Source: an uncultured Bacteroidales bacterium
Lineage (GTDB): Bacteria > Bacteroidota > Bacteroidia > Bacteroidales > UBA932
Assembly (NCBI GenBank): GCA_947253655.1
Contig: CAMYAE010000005.1
Span: 1-64,000, forward strand
Direction: 5' to 3'
DNA: 64,000 bases
Shown: piece after piece, positions 16,712-24,729 of the stretch
Position numbering within the stretch: position 1 is the first letter of the stretch
Layout of the letters: every line of letters starts with the position of its first letter
Program-made: the position numbers and the translations under genes
The notes under the pieces: generated by a model
The model's input: only the letters and a program-made list of their open reading frames with translations
The model's database searches: none
What the model was told of the DNA's origin: nothing

Positions 16712-17026
16712 TTCCTAAGTACGTTAATATGCGAATTTACTGATTTTTCCCATACCCTACAATGTTTAAACAGAAATAATAGAAGACTTCTGCTGATATT
16801 GGCTACGGTAGCCAGTGACATCGTTGAGCAGGTTGAAACGTCCTTATATCTGACACGAATTCGAGCCGCCGCCAATGATAGAGGCATCGTTAGGTACGCG
16901 AATATGGACCACGGCGGAATCACACGATGCGTCCGCGAGATAATTCCGAAGCATACACGGGTGACAACCCTTGCCTGACATGGTCAGTTGGAGTTTGGCC
17001 TGCAGACGATACCGCCCCGGATACTC

Positions 17027-17380
17027 TTCACCGCTGGGAGAGCGGAACATCAGCTTGGTCTCGGAACACGTGGCGTCCAGTAGCAACCGCTTGAGGGCGT
17101 CAAGGTCCTTAACGTTGTCGAATTTGAGACAACGGTATCCGCTGTGCTCCACCAACTTGTCATTGACCCGCTCTGAGACGACTCCAGAGAAGGTGCTATA
17201 GGCGAAGTAGGACGCCTTATAGTTGTGTCTCGTGTTCTTGTCCTCGATGGAGTGCAGTTTCTCGGTCTCGGCCTGAGCGTAGTGACCGGTGATGTAGTTC
17301 CAGTCATCTAGCAGCGTGCTGGACTTGTGGGAAGTCTTGTTGGTGGCTGGAGCCTTGAAGAAAGAGAAGGAGGGGAGCGG
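17027..17380 (-). pseudogene. VirE N-terminal domain (BT4734-like) fragment
   Basis: The readable stretch has FSFFKAPATNKTSHKSST, then YITGHYAQAETEKLHSI, YKASYFAYSTFSGVVSER, HSGYRCLKFDNVKDLD and LMFRSPSGE, which is the VirE-N/BT4734 domain of primase-like proteins found in Bacteroidota mobile elements. Sequence after SGEE no longer matches, and the long C-terminal helicase-like half is missing. It is a truncated relic of an integrative or mobilisable element. Confidence 0.65.
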
Positions 17381-17423
17381 CTTTACCGGGACCGCGTTGC
17401 AGCCGAATGGACTGTAGCCAGCC

Positions 17424-17696
17424 TCAGGCAGGAGATAGAGGTCTTCGTTGATGGGCGATGAGCAGATCCTGTCCGTCTTTCTTCCAGTACAACTTTGCGA
17501 AGTCAAAGCAGTAGCCATCGGTGATGGCGTCGAACTGGTCTTTGTGTCGGGCGATTTCATCGGAGAGTTTCTGCTCCGCATGAAGTTTTTCCGTACAGGC
17601 GTGGAGGGTCTTGCTGCCATCGGCAAACGGATTCCTGTAGATGCCGCATTCGCGACCGGAGATTTTCATCACGATTCTGCCGGCAGTTCCTGCCAT
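17424..17696 (-). CDS. hypothetical 90-aa protein
   Basis: The open frame begins MAGTAGRIVMKISGRECGIY and continues with FADGSKTLHACTEKLHAEQK and DGYCFDFAKLYWKKDGQDL. The composition is protein-like, but no family is recognised. It lies between a VirE-N fragment and the kinase promoter region and may itself be a fragment. Its start is 5 bp from the 14-bp att-like repeat at 17,701. Confidence 0.3.
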   Translation of the reverse strand: MAGTAGRIVMKISGRECGIYRNPFADGSKTLHACTEKLHAEQKLSDEIARHKDQFDAITDGYCFDFAKLYWKKDGQDLLIAHQRRPLSPA

Positions 17697-17700
17697 TTGC

Positions 17701-17714
17701 TATTTTCCGATGCA
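17701..17714. other. 14-bp att-like repeat matching the mnmE 3' end
   Basis: TATTTTCCGATGCA here is identical and in the same orientation to 30,897-30,910, which covers the last codons of mnmE. The mnmE 3' end is an established integration site (for example SGI1 in trmE). This copy could be the far attachment core of an element whose integrase lies beside mnmE. The match is only 14 bp, so chance cannot be excluded. Confidence 0.35.
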
Positions 17715-17868
17715 TACTTTGCGAAGGATTGATACTCAATAATATAGCAAAGTTGTGATACAAATGTGGTACATTGTTCAATGATAGCAAAAATTGATAT
17801 TAATTGCTTGTTGAAATGTTCCAATATGCGAAGATACAAAAACATTTTTTCCACTGAAGATATTTAGG

Positions 17869-17876
17869 TAACTTTG
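17869..17876 (+). promoter_or_regulatory. -7 box of the kinase-TPR operon
   Basis: TAACTTTG fits the Bacteroidota TAnnTTTG consensus and lies 20 bp before the kinase ATG. No clean -33 TTG was found at the expected distance. Confidence 0.5.
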
Positions 17877-17895
17877 CGTATCTAAGCGTTGTAAT

Positions 17896-19002
17896 ATGAA
17901 CATTGATGTAAATAAACTCTTTGCTTCTAGCGATCTTGAATGCAAGGTCGTTGCCGGATGGACTATCGTTAATAAGCTTGCTGCACCTGACAAAAGTAAA
18001 AATGAAACTGGAGGGAATTTCTCAACATGTTACAAAGTTGAGAAGGATGGCGTGGTTGCCTTTATGAAGGTCCTTGATTATGCCAAGATTATGATGCTAT
18101 ATGGTCAACTCACACCCCAGATAATGCAGCGTGCATCATCTGAATTTAATTATGAGAAGGCCCTTTCTGAATACTGTGTAAATAGACGTGTTTCTAAAGT
18201 CGTTCATTATATTGAGTCCGGGGATGTTCTGCTCGATGGTTATATAGTCAATGGTAGCGTCTCATTTATTATTTATGAGATGGCAGATGGTGATATTCGT
18301 AAGGTCCTTGATTTGTCCTCTAAAGCCGAATTGGCGGCAAGGATTAATTCTCTGTCAACAAAGTTGAATTCGCTCCACGATGTGTCTGTTGGGTTAAGTC
18401 AACTTCATATGAATGATATTTCACATCAAGATATTAAGCCATCCAATATCCTCTCGATTAAAGGCGAATCCAAAATCGGAGATCTGGGTAGATCAATATG
18501 TTTTGATTCCAGTGTAAGTTGCCCTTATTCTGCTCTCTTTAATGGAGATAAAAATTATGCCGCCCCAGAATGCTATTATCCGGACTTTGTAAGTAGTATA
18601 GAAAGCCTCTATCAGATTGATAATTATATGCTTGGCGGATTAATTGCTTACTATATAACTGGACTTACTTTCAATGCGTTGATGAACAATCATCTTCCTG
18701 ACGTGCTTCAATTTTCTAAATTTCGGAGTATTCAGACACAAACATATTGCAATGTTTTGCCAGATATGATGAATGCATACCAGAAAGCGCTTAAAGACTT
18801 CGAGAACGAAATTCCAATAGATGAGGTTAAAGTCGGGCTAGTGTCCCTTGTCGCATATCTGTGTAATCCAGACCCAAACCGACGTGGTCACCCAAAGAAT
18901 GTATTGGAGACATCCCGCACGCCAAATTATGATTTGCAGAGGACAATACAGGAACTTGATGTTTTGCAGAAGAAAGCTGAGTTGGCTTTAATTAAGAAAT
19001 AG
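17896..19002 (+). CDS. Hanks-type serine/threonine protein kinase
   Basis: The 368-aa soluble protein has all kinase landmarks: glycine loop ETGGNFSTCYKVE (37-49), the ATP lysine in AFMKVL (K58), catalytic loop ISHQDIKPSNIL (D179, N184; HQD in place of HRD), IGDLG (metal-binding D196, DLG in place of DFG) and AAPE (222-225). It should therefore be active. There is no membrane segment or PASTA domain. The stop codon is followed 1 bp later by a TPR-protein gene, so the two form one unit that ends at a terminator at 20,537. Kinases paired with TPR proteins in islands suggest a signalling or abortive-infection role, which is inference. Confidence 0.9.
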   Translation: MNIDVNKLFASSDLECKVVAGWTIVNKLAAPDKSKNETGGNFSTCYKVEKDGVVAFMKVLDYAKIMMLYGQLTPQIMQRASSEFNYEKALSEYCVNRRVSKVVHYIESGDVLLDGYIVNGSVSFIIYEMADGDIRKVLDLSSKAELAARINSLSTKLNSLHDVSVGLSQLHMNDISHQDIKPSNILSIKGESKIGDLGRSICFDSSVSCPYSALFNGDKNYAAPECYYPDFVSSIESLYQIDNYMLGGLIAYYITGLTFNALMNNHLPDVLQFSKFRSIQTQTYCNVLPDMMNAYQKALKDFENEIPIDEVKVGLVSLVAYLCNPDPNRRGHPKNVLETSRTPNYDLQRTIQELDVLQKKAELALIKK

Positions 19003-19003
19003 T

Positions 19004-20530
19004 ATGGCATCATTTAAGGAGGATGAGAAAAGAAACGTAGTCCCTAACTGGAGAGATTACAATAAGACCGCTAAACTCGGTGAGTTTGGCAGTTCTCCTA
19101 TTGCTACCCAACCTCTTGAACTGTTCCCTATAGACGAATATGTTGTAGCCTGGCAGAATAATAAGAGTGTATCTTTTGCTGGCGATTTACTGTCAGCCGC
19201 CATTTTGAATGGACATCAATCAAACCCATATGCAATAGAGGCCGCTAAATTTGTGATCGCTCACAAAGATGAGGCTACGAATGTTCTTGTAAGGACTGCA
19301 CAATCGGTGATTGCGACACCGGAAGAAAAGGCTGCTGCTGCTCAATTGACAGTCCCTCAAAAAATAGCTCAGATCCAAAATCAAGAAGAAGCTGTTCGAA
19401 ATGAAATAAAGTTGCTTAAACAAAGCCGAGACTACTGCTGCTATAATCCGATTGCTTTTTGTGAAATGGCCAGGTGCTATGTTACACTGGGACAATTTGA
19501 CAAGGCAAAAGAGGCTATGGAAGTGGCTCTCCATCTTGCACCAAATCATAGATACATTTGCCGTTCTGCCGCTCGTCTCTATCTTCACCTTATGGATGAG
19601 GACCGTGCAAGATATATTATTGCCAAGAATCCAGCATTACTCCACGATCCATGGCTTCTTGCATCAGAAATCGCTGTTAATACATTAATGGGCAGAACTT
19701 CTCGCCACATCAAAAAAGGTTCAGAGCTGATTGCTTCTCAGAATTACTCTCCTTTTAGCATTAGTGAACTTTCAAGCGCTATTGGTTCTGTTGAAATGAT
19801 TAATGGCAACAAAAAGAAGTGTCGTTCATATTTCAAAACTGCTTTACAAAAGCCAAATGACAATAGCCTTGCGCAGGCAAGGTTCCTTCTTTCTAAAAAC
19901 GCCGACTTGACTTTTGAATTCGGAGATGATATTGCTATTCCTAACGCTTTTGAAGCTGATGCGATTACCGCATATATCTCAGACGATTACGCCAAATCAT
20001 TAATTACAGCAGTTGATTGGATTGAAGATATGCCTTTTACAAGAAGGCCTGTCCAGTTCGCAGCAAATATTGCATATTCATTCTTAAAGGACTATGGTAC
20101 TGCCATCGATATTCTTGACCTGGGGCTGAAGTCTAATCCCAATAATCCTATGCTCTTGAATAATAAGGCGTATGCGTGTGCCTTATCTGGTAAAACACTT
20201 GAAGCGGAGCGAGCTATTCAGGAAGCCAAAAAGTTGCAGTTACCCCCGGATGCACAGGTCTGTCTGATTGCTACAGAAGGATTAACGGAATATAGAAAAG
20301 GCAATATCGATGAAGGGCGTAGATTATATACTGAAGCAATACAGTTAGCAAAGTCGTCTTTCCCTGATCCTCGCATTGCGAATACTGCTCTTTTGAATTT
20401 TACAAGAGAAGAAGCTCGGGCTGATGAAGCTTTTGATAAATCAGTTCTTGATGTCATAGACAAGATCCCCAATGATTGCAAGGAAACTGTTCAGTTAAAA
20501 ATGGACATTAAAGCCGAAATTAAAGATTAG
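19004..20530 (+). CDS. TPR-repeat protein encoded with the kinase
   Basis: The 508-aa protein has TPR motifs around residues 145-200 (AFCEMARCYVTLGQFDKAKE, LHLAPNHRYICRSAARL) and again around 360-440 (DYGTAIDILDLGLKSNPN, LLNNKAYACALSGKTLEAER, GLTEYRKGNIDEGRRLY). The first ~110 residues are not TPR. There is no signal peptide. It begins 1 bp after the kinase stop codon and is presumably the kinase's substrate, scaffold or sensor. TPRs bind peptides and proteins; nothing in the sequence reveals the partner. Confidence 0.85.
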   Translation: MASFKEDEKRNVVPNWRDYNKTAKLGEFGSSPIATQPLELFPIDEYVVAWQNNKSVSFAGDLLSAAILNGHQSNPYAIEAAKFVIAHKDEATNVLVRTAQSVIATPEEKAAAAQLTVPQKIAQIQNQEEAVRNEIKLLKQSRDYCCYNPIAFCEMARCYVTLGQFDKAKEAMEVALHLAPNHRYICRSAARLYLHLMDEDRARYIIAKNPALLHDPWLLASEIAVNTLMGRTSRHIKKGSELIASQNYSPFSISELSSAIGSVEMINGNKKKCRSYFKTALQKPNDNSLAQARFLLSKNADLTFEFGDDIAIPNAFEADAITAYISDDYAKSLITAVDWIEDMPFTRRPVQFAANIAYSFLKDYGTAIDILDLGLKSNPNNPMLLNNKAYACALSGKTLEAERAIQEAKKLQLPPDAQVCLIATEGLTEYRKGNIDEGRRLYTEAIQLAKSSFPDPRIANTALLNFTREEARADEAFDKSVLDVIDKIPNDCKETVQLKMDIKAEIKD

Positions 20531-20536
20531 AAAAAT

Positions 20537-20572
20537 ACGCCCGCCTCGATTCGCATCGGAGCGGGTGTTTTC
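20537..20572 (+). terminator. Rho-independent terminator of the kinase-TPR operon
   Basis: ACGCCCGC (20,537-20,544) pairs with GCGGGTGT (20,561-20,568), with an inner CGAT/ATCG pairing, followed by TTTT. It starts 7 bp after the TPR stop codon. Confidence 0.8.
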
Positions 20573-20612
20573 GATAAGAATACCCTTGCGGGAAGGTGGA
20601 ATCCACGCTGAA

Positions 20613-21206
20613 CTACATCAGCTTGCCCTGGGCGAGGATTTCTCCTGACTTTTCGCCGGTTGCGGTGTTGACGAAGAAGTACTTGAAGAAGACCTTCGGA
20701 TCTCCGGCAGAAGGAGTGCCACACTTGGCCTCGTAGCTGGACTTGATGTCGATAGCATCGGTGGACGGAGTGACAGGTGCACCAAATGTGGCAGCTTTGC
20801 CGTAAGCACGAGTGATACCGTTGCCCTGAGGTTCGGAAGCCTCGATGACGAGCTTGAGGTTGGTGGTGTCAGCTGGAGCGCTGGAGAGAGTAAACGTAAT
20901 AGTACTTGAACTGATGACAATGACAGCGGGTGCAGGTGCCTCGACACCGGTGAGAGTAGGAGGGTTGGCCATTACGGAACCGCCACAGTAGACTACCCAG
21001 TAGTTGAGCCTCATAATGAGGTTCGCACCGGAAATCTTGCTTTTGGTGCCGAGAACCGACTTGCCTTTCTGGGTATTGTGCATTGGTGAGACCCTTCCAG
21101 CCCTGCGAGAGCTGATTGAAGGTTGCCTTGACGGAAGACGGTACCGCCGATGCCGAAGGAGTGATTTCTTGAAGTAGAGAGCCCTGAAATCACTGAGAAA
21201 GCACAC
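20613..21206 (-). CDS. hypothetical protein, second copy of a beta-rich family
   Basis: The C-terminal ~145 residues are clean: SKISGANLIMRLNYWVVYCG, then ITFTLSSAPADTTNLKLVIE, EPQGNGITRAYGKAATFG and FFKYFFVNTATGEKSGEILA, ending GKLM. The pattern suggests a beta-sandwich protein. The N-terminal ~50 residues look frameshifted (a matching frame continues upstream as GTVFRQGNLQSALAGLEG), so the gene may be broken. A dead, inverted relative lies at 15,258-15,718. Function unknown. Confidence 0.45.
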   Translation of the reverse strand: MCFLSDFRALYFKKSLLRHRRYRLPSRQPSISSRRAGRVSPMHNTQKGKSVLGTKSKISGANLIMRLNYWVVYCGGSVMANPPTLTGVEAPAPAVIVISSSTITFTLSSAPADTTNLKLVIEASEPQGNGITRAYGKAATFGAPVTPSTDAIDIKSSYEAKCGTPSAGDPKVFFKYFFVNTATGEKSGEILAQGKLM

Positions 21207-21408
21207 AGCTGTGCTGCTAAGGCTGCGGATAAAGACAGGAATCTCGACACCTCTACTGTATTACCAAGCGGAGCGAGTTTTGAAAGACCGGAGGTTTGTC
21301 GATCGGAGTGAAACGGAGAGCGCCAAAATTCCGGTTCCGCTCTGCCCATTAAGGGGCGTCTTCCGGCATCGCAGTGGATGCAAAGGTGCTGGACACCTTG
21401 CCTGTAGT

Positions 21409-23160
21409 TTAAATATTCCCTTGGTATATAACCTTTACGTTAGGATGTGCAAGTAGTTTCTGCATGTAAGACCCTTCAAAGCCGTCCATAGTACTGATGG
21501 CTTCAAAATTCCCAAGGATTATAAGTTTACATTTAGCCCTTGATAACGCGACATTCAACTTATTAGGATTGTACAAAAAATCAGATAGTTCGTTGATGTA
21601 ATCTATATTGCCTGATGTCAAAGAAATAATAATAACCTCTCTTTCTTGACCTTGCAATTTATCTATAGTATCAACTACTATTCCTCTCTTGTATTCATCC
21701 GCTATCATATCATCCTTGAATAGTTTTCTGCGTATTTCACTGCATTGAGCTCTAAAGGGTGCTAAGACGCCTATTCTGTTACAACTAAATCCAGCAGAGA
21801 AATACTCTCTTATAATAGCGTCAACTTCAACAGCTTCGCACGTTGATGATTGACGACCATTGCCTGAGATGTTCTTTGCAATTATGGAATAATCTCCTGA
21901 TAGGTATTCACTATCGATATCTATAGATAGCCTTTTATCTGGATTGTATGATTTAAGTTTACCATCATAGAATAGGTCTGATACAACTTCACAGATAGGA
22001 CCATTCATTCTGAATGATGTGTCAATCATCATGCAGTTCTTCTCACTCAACATATAGTTGAATACGGATTGCTTCAGTGGTTCGACAATGTTTTCAGCCT
22101 TGATTATAGGTGTTAACTGCTTATGATCACCGCATAATATGAGTTTCTTGCAATTGAAAGCGGCCATCATTGCCACCGGGATACTCATCTGTCCAGATTC
22201 ATCAATTATAACTGTATCAAACTTAATCCCCTCGGCTCTGGATGAGTAGAAAGTATAAGGAGTCATTCCCATTACAAGGTTTGTCAACTCATTTACACGA
22301 CCAACGTCAAGATAACAAGATATATTATTAATGGTCAAGGTTTTATCACCTGATACAAAAGAAAGACCAGCCGTCTGAAATGGATAACCGACTTTTAATA
22401 TACCTTCGACATGACTAGGAAGGATTTCCCCGATTTTTACGAGAGCGTTGTTGATGGCCATATAGTTTGGTCCAGTAATACATACTCTTTCACCAAGTTC
22501 GAAAGCCAAAATTATTGCAATAAGAGCTATGACAAACGATTTTCCTGTACCTGGAGGGCCTTGTAGCATATAGTAATCTTTGGCGGCAAATGCTCTCGCG
22601 ATAGCCTCTCTTTGTGACTCCAAAAGAGTCATGCCCAATTCCTGCTCTACTGTCTGGATATGTTGTTTCCAGACATCAACATCTACATCAAAAACCACAT
22701 CTTGCTTCGATGGAATGATACTGCTATTCCAGAATGGGGAATCTTCACTCGGAAGATCTAACATAAATCGTCTGTACGATGAAGCGAGGAAGTTTCCATA
22801 TTGCTTTTCTACAACAACTTCTTTTCCATCATCAAAGCAGTGCATTGGTATGCCAGCTCTACCCCAGAATCCTATTATTAGATTTTCCTCGTTATCATAG
22901 TCCCAGATTGTAGCCTCGTAGCCGTTGACCAAAACAGCATCTCCTACACCTAGTGATGAGTGGTTTGTATCAACTATAAAACGACATAATCCATAATCGC
23001 CAGAAGACTTGGAATAATTTCTGTCGTAACGTAGGCCAACAATCGCTTTCCTTGCCTTGACTTTTTCTTTAATCGAAAGCTTTCTGTATGAATCTATCTC
23101 CCTCTGTGATTGAGCATGCTCCTCGTCAATGAATTGCTGTAAATCTTTTCTTGTAATCAT
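21409..23160 (-). CDS. SF1B helicase (Upf1/Dna2-like, AAA_11-AAA_12)
   Basis: The 583-aa protein carries the complete SF1 motif series: MLQGPPGTGKSFVIALI (Walker A), VIIDESGQMS (motif II), LCGDHKQLTPI (III), MIDTSFRMN (IV), VVDTIDKLQGQEREVIII (V) and NKLNVALSRAKCKLIILG (VI). The N-terminal ~150 residues look like a beta-barrel insertion (VGDAVLVNGYEATIW). No nuclease domain is fused. It should translocate on single-stranded DNA or RNA. It stands alone between the hypothetical gene and a truncated IS256, and lone helicases like this are common in defence islands; the partner is not visible. Confidence 0.9.
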   Translation of the reverse strand: MITRKDLQQFIDEEHAQSQREIDSYRKLSIKEKVKARKAIVGLRYDRNYSKSSGDYGLCRFIVDTNHSSLGVGDAVLVNGYEATIWDYDNEENLIIGFWGRAGIPMHCFDDGKEVVVEKQYGNFLASSYRRFMLDLPSEDSPFWNSSIIPSKQDVVFDVDVDVWKQHIQTVEQELGMTLLESQREAIARAFAAKDYYMLQGPPGTGKSFVIALIAIILAFELGERVCITGPNYMAINNALVKIGEILPSHVEGILKVGYPFQTAGLSFVSGDKTLTINNISCYLDVGRVNELTNLVMGMTPYTFYSSRAEGIKFDTVIIDESGQMSIPVAMMAAFNCKKLILCGDHKQLTPIIKAENIVEPLKQSVFNYMLSEKNCMMIDTSFRMNGPICEVVSDLFYDGKLKSYNPDKRLSIDIDSEYLSGDYSIIAKNISGNGRQSSTCEAVEVDAIIREYFSAGFSCNRIGVLAPFRAQCSEIRRKLFKDDMIADEYKRGIVVDTIDKLQGQEREVIIISLTSGNIDYINELSDFLYNPNKLNVALSRAKCKLIILGNFEAISTMDGFEGSYMQKLLAHPNVKVIYQGNI

Positions 23161-23384
23161 CTCTTTATGCGAAATGCTTGTTCTTCTAGAATGTGGTTAA
23201 TACAATCTTAACACAAAATTTTCCCGTCTTAGAGTTCGTACATATCCTCTACTGGCAGATATTCTCCGTATCTATCGCAATGTACATCTCTACATCGTTG
23301 AATTCGTGTGACATAACTTAGTGTGTGTTTGATTTCTACAAATATAACGATTTGTGCTAACTTTACATAAGCGTATCATACGCT
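23161..23384. other. intergenic, no gene recognised
   Basis: This stretch should contain the promoter for the leftward helicase. No convincing TAnnTTTG box could be assigned; a TGCTAACTTTAC segment near 23,355 on the plus strand is close to a -7 box for the rightward fragment that follows. Confidence 0.3.
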
Positions 23385-23476
23385 ATGGCAAAGATTTATG
23401 TAGCAAGAAGTTGGAGTAATGCTTTATATAAAGATATGGATCAGCGACTTCGTGACGCTAGCCATTAGGTCTATGA
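23385..23476 (+). pseudogene. nucleoside 2-deoxyribosyltransferase-like / TIR-like N-terminal fragment
   Basis: From ATG 23,385 it reads MAKIYVARSWSNALYKDMDQ and RLRDASH, then TAG at 23,466-23,468, then VYDFRN before IS256 sequence begins. Intact relatives have GHEVYDFRNP here, so the stop replaced a glutamate. The family has a nucleoside deoxyribosyltransferase-like fold. Only ~30 codons remain. Confidence 0.5.
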
Positions 23477-24135
23477 TTTCCGCAATCATCCCTTACGGCA
23501 AGCAGCACATAGAACGTCTCGTATCCACGCTCCGTTTGCGGTGTATATTGATATGCACACAATCTATGAACAGGATCGGAGAGTAAGCGTCCAAACTGCG
23601 GCCCAGCCACTCCTGGACGTCTTTCCGAAGGTAATCCGGCATCCTCAAAATGCTTGCCTTGCCGTAGTGTTCCCCATAGATGTCATTGAACACCTCGCCG
23701 ACCTGCTCCTGAGTCAGTCCCTTGCTGTACAGAGTGCCGGCCAAGCGTTCGCATTCGTCCTCCTGATTGCGCAGGACCGCCAGTATCTGAGGATGAAAGT
23801 TGCCATACCTGTCTCGGGGTATACGGAATGTAAGAGTCCGTCCCTAACCGTAGGTGTGCCCCATTCTGTACCCGTTCCCCTTATTACCAGACACGGTGTC
23901 CTCACGCGTGTATTCGCACCTTTCAGCGACCATCATACTCTCAATCATTATCTCCAGCAGGTCCTGTAGACCATTTTCTCTTTCCGCATGCTTGCATAAT
24001 ACCTCGGAAAGTTGTTCCTTTGTGAAATACATAAGTCTACGTTTTTTTAGAGTTCTTGTTTTGTGTTTACAAATCTAAAGAAATCCGTAGACTTTCTTTT
24101 TATCTCATCTCAGACACACTTTTTGAAACAGTATC
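23477..24135 (-). mobile_element. IS256-family element, truncated and frameshifted (right copy, inverted)
   Basis: The terminal repeat GATACTGTTTCAAAAAGTGT ends at 24,135, reading leftward. The transposase starts at 24,032 (MYFTKEQLSEVLCKHAEREN), stops at about 23,844 because of a frameshift, resumes with AGTLYSKGLTQEQVGEVFND, and is cut off after LLAVRDDCGN at about 23,477. The sequence is closely related to the left copy at 14,060-14,660 and lies in the opposite orientation. It is inactive. Confidence 0.85.
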
Positions 24136-24727
24136 AAGGATTGTCGTTTGAAGCGTTATAATCACTGATAAACGATGCAATGGATTTCCTGAATATCTTT
24201 GTGGCCGGTCAAATGAAAGAACAATCTCCGGTCTGCTTGTGCTGCAATTAAAATTGACCTTTAGTGTAAATCTGTCGTAATATGTGCATCCTTTAACCCG
24301 TCTTGTAGCATGAGCCTGCCCGAGAAGCCATACTTGGTTGTCACCGATAAATGTCGGTTCCACTATGGTGTTCATTCTTTGGAAATAGAACATAATTTCT
24401 CGATTGAAATATCTTTTGACAAGTGCAAAATTCTTCAGGTTGTTGAAGTCGATTTACAACTTTGAGTATCCGTCAACCTCACGTGAAAATGATGTGTATA
24501 TTGTTTCCGCATTTCCGATTCTGGGGAATATTTCTTCAATATTAACTGGAAACAGTTGGTGAGAAAGCGGAGTCAATGACATACCTTCCTTGTCTGTTCT
24601 CGAGAACCAGAAAGTAACTGGCTCAGAAGGGAAGCTGAATAGAAGCGAATTTAGTCGAAGGTCTTTTTTCGCTGGCTCCTGTGTATAGTTATTGCCTTTG
24701 TAGTATGCGATTTTGAACGTTTTTTAG
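24136..24727 (-). pseudogene. possible Argonaute/PIWI protein, N-terminal remnant
   Basis: Downstream of the McrC-like gene, in the same frame, the sequence reads LRLNSLLFSFPSEPVTFWFS, GMSLTPLSHQLFPVNIEEIF and AETIYTSFSREVDGYSKL, then a TAA at about 24,454, then LVKRYFNREIMFYFQRMN, CTYYDRFTLKVNF and RPEIVLSFDRP, followed by a frameshift and the IS256 end. The order and style (LFP, YTSF, peIvlSfD) resemble the N-terminal and PAZ-like region of long Bacteroidota Piwi proteins. MID and PIWI domains are gone. The family call is from recall, not a search. It is clearly dead: no start codon, one stop, one frameshift. Confidence 0.4.
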
Positions 24728-24729
24728 TG

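Noticed and set aside
14060..24135. An intact composite transposon
   Set aside because: Both IS256 copies lack their catalytic half and one end, and the flanking 8-mers do not match.
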